A DNA stretch of 64,000 bases. Origin: Serripes groenlandicus. Lineage: Eukaryota; Mollusca; Bivalvia; Cardiida; Cardiidae. The translations under genes were made by a program, and so were the position numbers. Shown here in pieces: positions 58,180 through 64,000 of the stretch. The stretch lies in contig JASEVX010000005.1 of assembly GCA_031761405.1 (NCBI GenBank), positions 8,866,252 through 8,930,251 of the forward strand, written 5' to 3'. The notes below the pieces were generated by a model that saw only the letters and a list, made by a program, of their open reading frames with translations, did no database searches and was not told the DNA's origin. Numbering within the stretch: the stretch's first letter is position 1; every line of letters starts with the position of its first letter.

Positions 58180-59632
58180 ATCTTGCAGACAACTATTCTT
58201 GATATCTAAGGATGAATTACTAGACATTGGCAACTTGCAGAAATATTGCGATGATTTCACAGATATATTTATATAATTAGATAACGACGTTTTACCTACA
58301 AATTCGGAACGAGCGCGCACTACTCCTAATTCTAGCTCACAGTATGAAATCATTGATAATGTATTGTATCATTTTTATGAATCAAGGGCTAAAAAAACAT
58401 CAAAAGAAAATAGACGATTTAGACAGTAATCTTTACCAAGGCAATTAAGGAATGATGTTTTGCATAACTACCATGACGCAATGGGACATTTTGGAACAGA
58501 TAAAACTTATTGGACTTTAAAACAATTCTATTATTTTCAAAAAATGTTTCAAAATATAAAAGAATATGTGTGTGTTATCATGTAAAACATGTCAAATAAA
58601 TAAAAAGAGACTATTCCTATAAACCAAGCCCGTTGAAACAAATCGATATACCGTCAGCTCCTTTTGAAATTTTGCACATGGATATTGTCACTGTTGGCAA
58701 ACCAGCTAATGAATACAAATATGTGTTAAGCAATATATGTGCTTTTTCAAAATTTCTGATTTTTATTCCGTTAAAGACACACCAAGCGGAAGAAATAGCA
58801 GAGAAATTATACCACCTCGTAAATGGTTTGTTTGGACCTCCGAAAGCTATTGTAACAGATGGAGGTCAAAAGTTTTTAAGCAAAACAATCGACAGATTAT
58901 ATCAAGCTTTCAATGTTAGAGAATGCGGACATCATCATATCAACTTATATCTAACGGTCAAGTGGAACGTATCCACAGTACTTTATTTACAATTTTGAGA
59001 ACATCATTGGAAAAGGAAGCAGATTGGCCGAGTAAACTATCGTCGGTTCAATTAGCATATCATTCTACAGTATGCCCAGACTCTACACATTTGCACCATA
59101 CTACATTTTATTTGGTAGAAATATGAATCATGTAGCTGATAATATTATTCATGAGGATGGAATTAAAACAAAACAAGAATATTACGTCAAAGAGTTAACT
59201 AATCGCTTACGTCTTATTTGGGATTTTACAAAAAACAATATACAAAACAGTCGTAATGTTATGAAAAAGCAATACGATAAGAAAGTAGCTGTGCGACATT
59301 TTCGATTAGGAGACATTGTTTTATCAAAACAAGATAAAATACCAGCTCAGGCATTTAGAAAACTATACAGAAATTTTTCGGAAAAACAATATTATATTAC
59401 AAAAGTATTACCAAATTGTACCTTTATATTAGGAGACTTAGAAACTAATAAAGAAATAAAGGCACCTGTAAATATAAACAGACTTAAAGCCTCATTATGT
59501 TTTGAGATAAGTTGGGAATTAAAAGCATTTTATATGAAAGAAAATATGTTCTTGTTGACGAAACAATATGAATCTTCACCGTTAATTGCCCGATTTGATT
59601 TAATTTTGAAAAAAACATTTCAATTTTAAACC
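58180..59632 (+). pseudogene. Ty3/gypsy integrase relic, AT-rich type
   Basis: HHCC part at about 58455-58610: NYHDAMGHFGTDKTYWTLKQ, then CKTCQINKKR. Core: FEILHMDIVTVGKPANEYKY, AIVTDGGQKFLSKTIDRLYQ, and after a frameshift NGQVERIHSTLFTILRTSLE give the DDE triad. The C-terminal part (59072-59629) includes YYILFGRNMNHV, KQYDKKVAVRHFRLGDIVLS and LGDLETNKEIKAPVNINRLK. Frame breaks near 58590, 58930 and 59080 and a missing RT show a 5'-truncated, dead copy. Its 5' end abuts the 32-bp minisatellite; it ends about 100 bp before the next gene's start. Confidence 0.85.
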
Positions 59633-59664
59633 GAAAGTAAATCTAATCATGGGCCGCGAACATC

Positions 59665-59732
59665 AAAACATCACGTGACATATCACGTGAGAGTGCCGGT
59701 TGCGCCTCGTTTTGATTAGTTTGTCAACAAAT
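59665..59732 (+). promoter_or_regulatory. Promoter-proximal pair of E-boxes
   Basis: Two CACGTG sites in the context TCACGTGA (59672-59677 and 59684-59689), 12 bp apart, lie 44-61 bp upstream of the start codon. This matches bHLH-zip (USF/MITF/TFEB-type) sites near transcription starts. There is no TATA box. Confidence 0.45.
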
Positions 59733-62700
59733 ATGGCGGAAATGGCTTCTTCATCATCCTCATCGGTAAGTTAAATATCTTTTTCTTCTAATCGGTGGTA
59801 AATGTGTGCAGTCTTGTACGTTAAAGATGTGTGCAATTATGTATTTGTCAAACATATTGTACTCGCAAGTGTGCCCTTTCGTCAACACAGAGACGTAATG
59901 CAATAACTATGATTTAATTTGAAATGGGGCCACTACGGGGAAATTTATTATACACTCGAATTAGCGTCCGTAAACAGCAGTGTTTATGTTTTAGTTTACT
60001 TTTGGGTCGCATCGGCGAGTTTTATTGCATTGCTTTACATGAATTTGTCATATTATTTAACAATTTTAATTAAATGGGCTTCTGTATATTATTCAACTTC
60101 TGTTATCTTGATTTTATGACATCCAATGGCAAAACGAAAGTGTTCGGTTAGCGAAGCTAACATGAAAGTCATGGTTCCTTCGACATGATTGCAAGGTTGT
60201 GGCCTTGGCTTTAGCAATGTACTTCTGAATTATTCATTATGTGTGTCTGTTAGAAGTAGCCTATTACACTATCAGAAAATAAATAGTAATACATGCAATT
60301 TTGTTGAATATTCATGCTGGAAGATAACAAGGAATTTCATTCATGGTTTGTTTATCTTTCAGACATCTGGGACTGAAAGAGATGACGAGTTCCAAAGACT
60401 GTTTAGAGGAAGGTAATGTACTTATTTTCTATCCTTATAATAGTCGTTACCTAACACTAAGTTTTGACTAGTAATTACTGTAGCAAATAAGGAATAAACA
60501 GCCTAGTTAATTTAAAAGATATAATATGTATGGCAATCTAAAATTCATTAGCCGGGGGGGGGGGGAGGGGGGGGGGGTTATAAAAGAAAATCTGTTTTGT
60601 TTGCATGTTTAATATAATTTATGCGTAAATTGTGGGAAAATGTCAGATGTGTTCATCATGTTTGTTGTATGTGTATGTTTTCCCTTTGTGATACACTAAA
60701 TACAGTAAATATAAGGAAATTGTTGCAAAATGTCAGATTTGTTCATCAAGTTTGTTGTATGTGAAAACACTTATAAATAAATAATTTACCATTAACACTA
60801 AAAGTGGAAAACATTGTGGCAAAAGGAGAAACTTCTCGTTTTGAGCAATTTTTTCTTTTTTCACAATGTTTTCAAAAAGCCGTCTGCTGCCGTCAGAAAA
60901 CGTCTGTATGAGGGAACGGGTTAAAAAGAATGCTTCATTGCAATGCAATTTGCATCTTAAATTTCATTTGACTTTATGTGTATACATTTGATGAATTTTG
61001 ATAATGACTTATACAAATTAATTGCAGAGGTCGCGGTGGTAGAGGTCGAGGTGGTAGAGGCCGGGAAAGAGTAGTTGTAGGAGAAAGACAGAAGGATGCT
61101 GGAAGAAGGGGTAGAGGACGGGGTAGAGGACGGGGTAGAGGAAGGGGAAGGGGCGGAGGTGGTAGAGAGGATGCGGAGCGAGTAAATGAACAGTTCGAGA
61201 CAAAAACAAATAGAGTGAAAGTAAGTTTTGATACAATTTATAAAATAGTTTAAGTATGGATGAATTATTTTACAATGCATATTGCTGGGTGCTGTATTAG
61301 CCTGTTCATGGGAAAAGGTACAAAATGACTTTTATGATCAGTGTAGATACAGATAAACCTTTATGTGCATCAGTAGTCTTATGAAAATCTTCACTGATCA
61401 TATATTACCTGCTAATTTTGTTAATACTTGCAGGTTGAATACACCATATGATAACCTTTATCGCAAACAATGTACCCTCTTCTTTGGCATAAAACTAATG
61501 ATGCTTCTTCTTTAACAGACAATTCAAAAAACATTGTTGAAAAAATTGCAAATGCTTCAAACAAGTTTTTCAATGTTTTCTTACAACTTTTCTTCAAATG
61601 TACCAGATGGGACACTTTTATCAATATGGGTTCATTGGGAGAGTAGTCAGTTCTAAAGACTGATATCATTTTTTCAATGAAATGATCCCAAGCAAGCGTT
61701 ACTTTCTTGGATAATCCTAAAGGATGAATAATCACAAGTTTATAGTTTTATTTTATTTTTTACATAACAGGAGGTTATAGAGGATATGGAGAGGGAGAAG
61801 ATGAAAGGGATCATGCTGAAATTGGTGGATCGAGAGCCGGGTTTGTTGTTTGACATTTTGTTAGAGGACGACTCTGATCCTCCAATTTCACCTGATCCCA
61901 GTACATCCAGTATGCTGGATTGGTGCCGCTGCGGCCACTGCATTCAGATGCCAACAGAACTTGAAAGGAAATGTTGTGGTTTGTTGCCAAGAAACTGCGC
62001 TAGTGAACAACAGGTTAGTACCTATTGTTGTAATATTGTATTTCCTTGAAAAAATGTGAAAATAATCAGAGAACTGGCAACCTTTCATCAGATTTTAGTC
62101 TGTGCATTGATTGTTTGGGTTTAAAGTCGTTTTTAACAATTTCTCAGTCATATCACGACGGCAAGTTCAGCTACTCATGTGTTTCTTAGTTTTCTCACAC
62201 CAGTACTCCACAAAACAATCTTGCCAAGCAACTGGCTGTTTTTCCACATAGACTTAGCCCATTTGTGGAATGACGCATTTTGAAATAACTTTTGAAAGAA
62301 AGTTGGTCGAGCCAGGATTCGAACTCACGACCACTGGATTGACAACCCGCGTCATTACAAACTGAGCTACCGGGTCTATGCTACAAGTCTGTGCAACCCA
62401 TGTTTCAGTCGGCATTACTCAAACAACCGAGTTTTCATTGTACACATAGTTACTTTTGCATTGAAACTAACCATTTGACTTTGACTAACCTGCTAATATG
62501 CAATGTTCTCTTGTAACACCGGTTTCAAATGTTTTAATAACTATTCTTTCCATTTTTTAAAATATTGTAAAAAGGGAAGGAATAGCATTGTCAAATTATA
62601 ACCAAGTTGAAGAAAAGATGGTAAAAATTTATCTCTATGCAAGACAAAGCACCATTTTAAGAAAAATTAAAGCACATTTTGGAAACGGAATTATGATTTT

Positions 62701-63792
62701 TTAGCTCTACTGGCCAAAGGCCAGAAGGGCTTATGTCGTGGCGATTCGTCCGTGCGTGCGTCCGTAAACAATTTCTTGTTAACACGATAGTCTTCACTTT
62801 TGATTGTATCTCAACCAAACTTATACAGTAGTTAGATATCCACGAGAGCTCGATTCCTTTCGAAAACAAGCCAGATCCGCCCCATGCACGACTGAATTAT
62901 GGCCCTTGAAATTGTCAAAATTGCTATAATAGGGCTTGTTAACATGATACAGTCCTTATTTTTGATTCTATCTCAATCAAACTTATACAGTAGTTAGATA
63001 TCCATGAAAGTTTGGTTCATTTCTAAAAAACGGCCATTTACTATCTGATCTTTACCAAACTTAGATGGTATTTGAATATTGATGACATATTGGTTCCTTT
63101 TGAAACAAGCCAGATCAATGCCAGTAGAGCATAGGCCCATGAGGGCCTCTTGTATTCATAAACTGTCTTCTTCAATTTTGAAAAAATAAGATAAATGTAG
63201 AATGAAGCTTTAAAATTGTTTTGATTTTTAGATCACCAGTCGCAGGCTCAAGCTTCCTCTTTCAAATAGTTTCAAAGATTAAATTCTATGGAGAAATAAC
63301 TTTGGTTTCTGCAGCATCATCCATGTGGTAAACGCCAAATTATTCACCTCTCAATCAAGTTCAACATGGTGGATTCCAATATAATTCGTTTGATTATTGG
63401 TACACAATTATACACATTTGCTACTAAACTATCATGCATGTAATCTATTTAGGGCCATCTTCCGGATTTATAAAGATCATTGTGTTACAAACTGTTTATA
63501 TGTTTTCATTTTCGCTTTTCAGCAGATGCAAGACTTATGTCTGAATCCACAGGTTTTAGCCATAGGTCAAAGATATCATCAGGAGATGTTGGGACGCCAT
63601 GGACAGAGGATGGAGGATTATAATGCCTCGATGAGGCTGGCAGCCTATAGAAACTTCATTCTCTGGCGCCATGGCAGACTTGGAGCAGGGAGTAGAAGGG
63701 TGATACCCAGTTGCTGTGTTTGGAGAATAAGGCGAGTTTTCCCAAATCCCCAAGGACAGTACACTGGGTTCCTTCCTAATAGATTCATATAA
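59733..63792 (+). CDS. RG-rich protein with C-terminal P2X7-type cytoplasmic (ballast) domain
   Basis: Five exons, 59733-59765, 60363-60412, 61028-61220, 61771-62013 and 63523-63792, join in frame with GT-AG sites and give 262 residues. The start ATG has A at -3 and G at +4. Residues 1-11 are MAEMASSSSSS. Exon 3 is an RGG/RG tract (GRGGRGRGGRGRER, RRGRGRGRGRGRGRGRGGGG), typical of nucleic-acid-binding or arginine-methylated segments. Exons 4-5 match the C-terminal domain of P2X7 receptors: WCRCGHCIQMP, ERKCCGLLPRNC, LCLNPQVLAIGQRY, AAYRNFILW, RRVIPSCCVWRIRRVFP and GQYTGF. In P2X7 this domain binds zinc through the Cys cluster and a guanine nucleotide. No transmembrane segment exists, so the protein is soluble, not a channel. 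Genes of P2X7-domain-only type are known in invertebrates; the function here is unknown. The last acceptor is CAGCAG, so an isoform lacking one Gln is possible. Confidence 0.88.
60554..60577 (+). other. Poly-G run in intron 2
   Basis: 24 bases, all G except one A at 60566. It can form a G-quadruplex in principle, and its length in the assembly is unreliable. Confidence 0.8.
60795..60930. repeat. Long-palindrome repeat family copy
   Basis: GGAAAACATTGTGGCAAAAG, GAGAAACTTCTCGTTTTGAG, CAATTTTTTCTTTTTTCACA, ATGTTTTCAAAAAGCCGTCT, GCTGCCGTCAGAAAACGTCT, GTATGAGGGAACGGGTTAA: intact right half and inner palindrome. It lies in intron 2 of the P2X7-domain gene. Confidence 0.75.
61421..61735 (-). other. 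Unrecognised 104-codon frame in intron 3
   Basis: A minus-strand open frame inside intron 3. The translation (LGLSKKVTLAWDHFIEKMIS, KKSCKKTLKNLFEAFAIFST) has mixed composition but no motif I can name. It might be a fragment of a mobile element or chance. Confidence 0.2.
62105..62376 (-). repeat. tRNA-derived SINE (family C), full-length, minus strand
   Basis: Head, minus strand from 62376: ACCCGGTAGCTCAGTTTGTA, ATGACGCGGGTTGTCAATCC, AGTGGTCGTGAGTTCGAATC, CTGGCTCGACC. Box A GGTAGCTCAGTTTG and box B GAGTTCGAATCC are clear, and the loop TTGTCAA suggests descent from tRNA-Asp(GUC). The body (GGGCTAAGTCTATGTGGAAA, TTTTGTGGAGTACTGGTGTG, GTGATATGACTGAGAAATTG, TTAAAAACGACTTTAAACCC) matches 31490-31640. 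Confidence 0.85.
62698..63150. repeat. Dispersed repeat with internal duplication
   Basis: TTAGCTCTACTGGCCAAAGG, CCAGAAGGGCTTATGTCGTG, GTCCGTGCGTGCGTCCGTAA, ACAATTTCTTGTTAACACGA. The block TGATTGTATCTCAACCAAAC, TTATACAGTAGTTAGATATC recurs as TGATTCTATCTCAATCAAAC, TTATACAGTAGTTAGATATC 150 bp later. This is a common bivalve-type repeat. Confidence 0.6.
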
Positions 63793-64000
63793 TTTATCCT
63801 ACTGCAATACTCTTTTTTTGAAAACATTCTTTTTATAGACCGACACCTTTCTATTTCACTGCTTCATACATCAAGCAATTGTTTACGCTATGTTTACGCT
63901 TTTTAAACGTTTTCAATTAGATCACGCTTGTCCTCCTTTATGAAAATATTGACCATTTTCATCATTTGCGAACTTCACAGATGATTCAGATCATATGGCT
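63793..64000. other. 3' flank of the P2X7-domain gene
   Basis: A TTTTTTTGAAAACATTC stretch and no clear AATAAA within the window's last 200 bases. Confidence 0.3.

Noticed and set aside
61018..61280. Minus-strand frames of about 70-107 codons (Ser/Pro-rich)
   Set aside because: Complement of the RG-rich exon 3 of the P2X7-domain gene.
62303..62376. Functional tRNA-Asp gene
   Set aside because: The head looks tRNA-Asp-like but the acceptor stem does not pair well and it runs into a SINE body also found elsewhere.

Overview
This is a eukaryotic, intron-rich, AT-rich and very repeat-dense genomic segment. Its molluscan-type dispersed repeats and SINEs suggest an aquatic mollusc, most likely a bivalve; the species cannot be told from the sequence. 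Most open frames are shadows of tandem repeats. Three host genes, all on the + strand, can be supported by splice-site and phase consistency.

Layout. 0.4-13.2 kb: three exons of a class B (secretin-family) GPCR, covering TM1-TM2, TM3-TM4 start and TM5-ICL3, separated by SINE pieces and three minisatellites. 13.3-20.7 kb: a block of tandem arrays (71, 17, about 160, 4 and 33 bp units). 20.7-28.6 kb: foldback and MITE-like elements, a decayed Ty3/gypsy RT and a 30-bp minisatellite. 29-38.5 kb: seven phase-compatible exons of the N-terminal cytoplasmic (SLOG/MHR) region of a TRPM channel, with many palindromic repeats and a truncated LINE in its introns. 38.7-41.2 kb: a 32-bp minisatellite. 42-48.4 kb: remains of LTR retroelements on the - strand: an F-like env relic, a 200-N assembly gap, then a Ty3/gypsy element whose protease is followed directly by integrase (Gmr1-like order), with a tRNA-Leu primer site and a 5' LTR. 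50.6-51.4 kb: a second probable LTR. 52.4-58.1 kb: the same 32-bp minisatellite in the opposite orientation, then a broken integrase (58.2-59.6 kb). 59.7-63.8 kb: a complete five-exon gene coding an RG-rich protein that ends in the P2X7-type cytoplasmic (ballast) domain without any channel part.

Main observations: (1) three different minisatellites (74, 71 and 33 bp units) can each be aligned to a different segment of one dispersed tRNA-derived SINE, suggesting repeated array birth from SINE copies; (2) a long-palindrome repeat family is concentrated in TRPM introns; (3) the inverted 32-bp arrays flank oppositely oriented env and integrase fragments next to an assembly gap, suggesting an inversion or a mis-scaffold; (4) the channel-less P2X7 ballast-domain gene.
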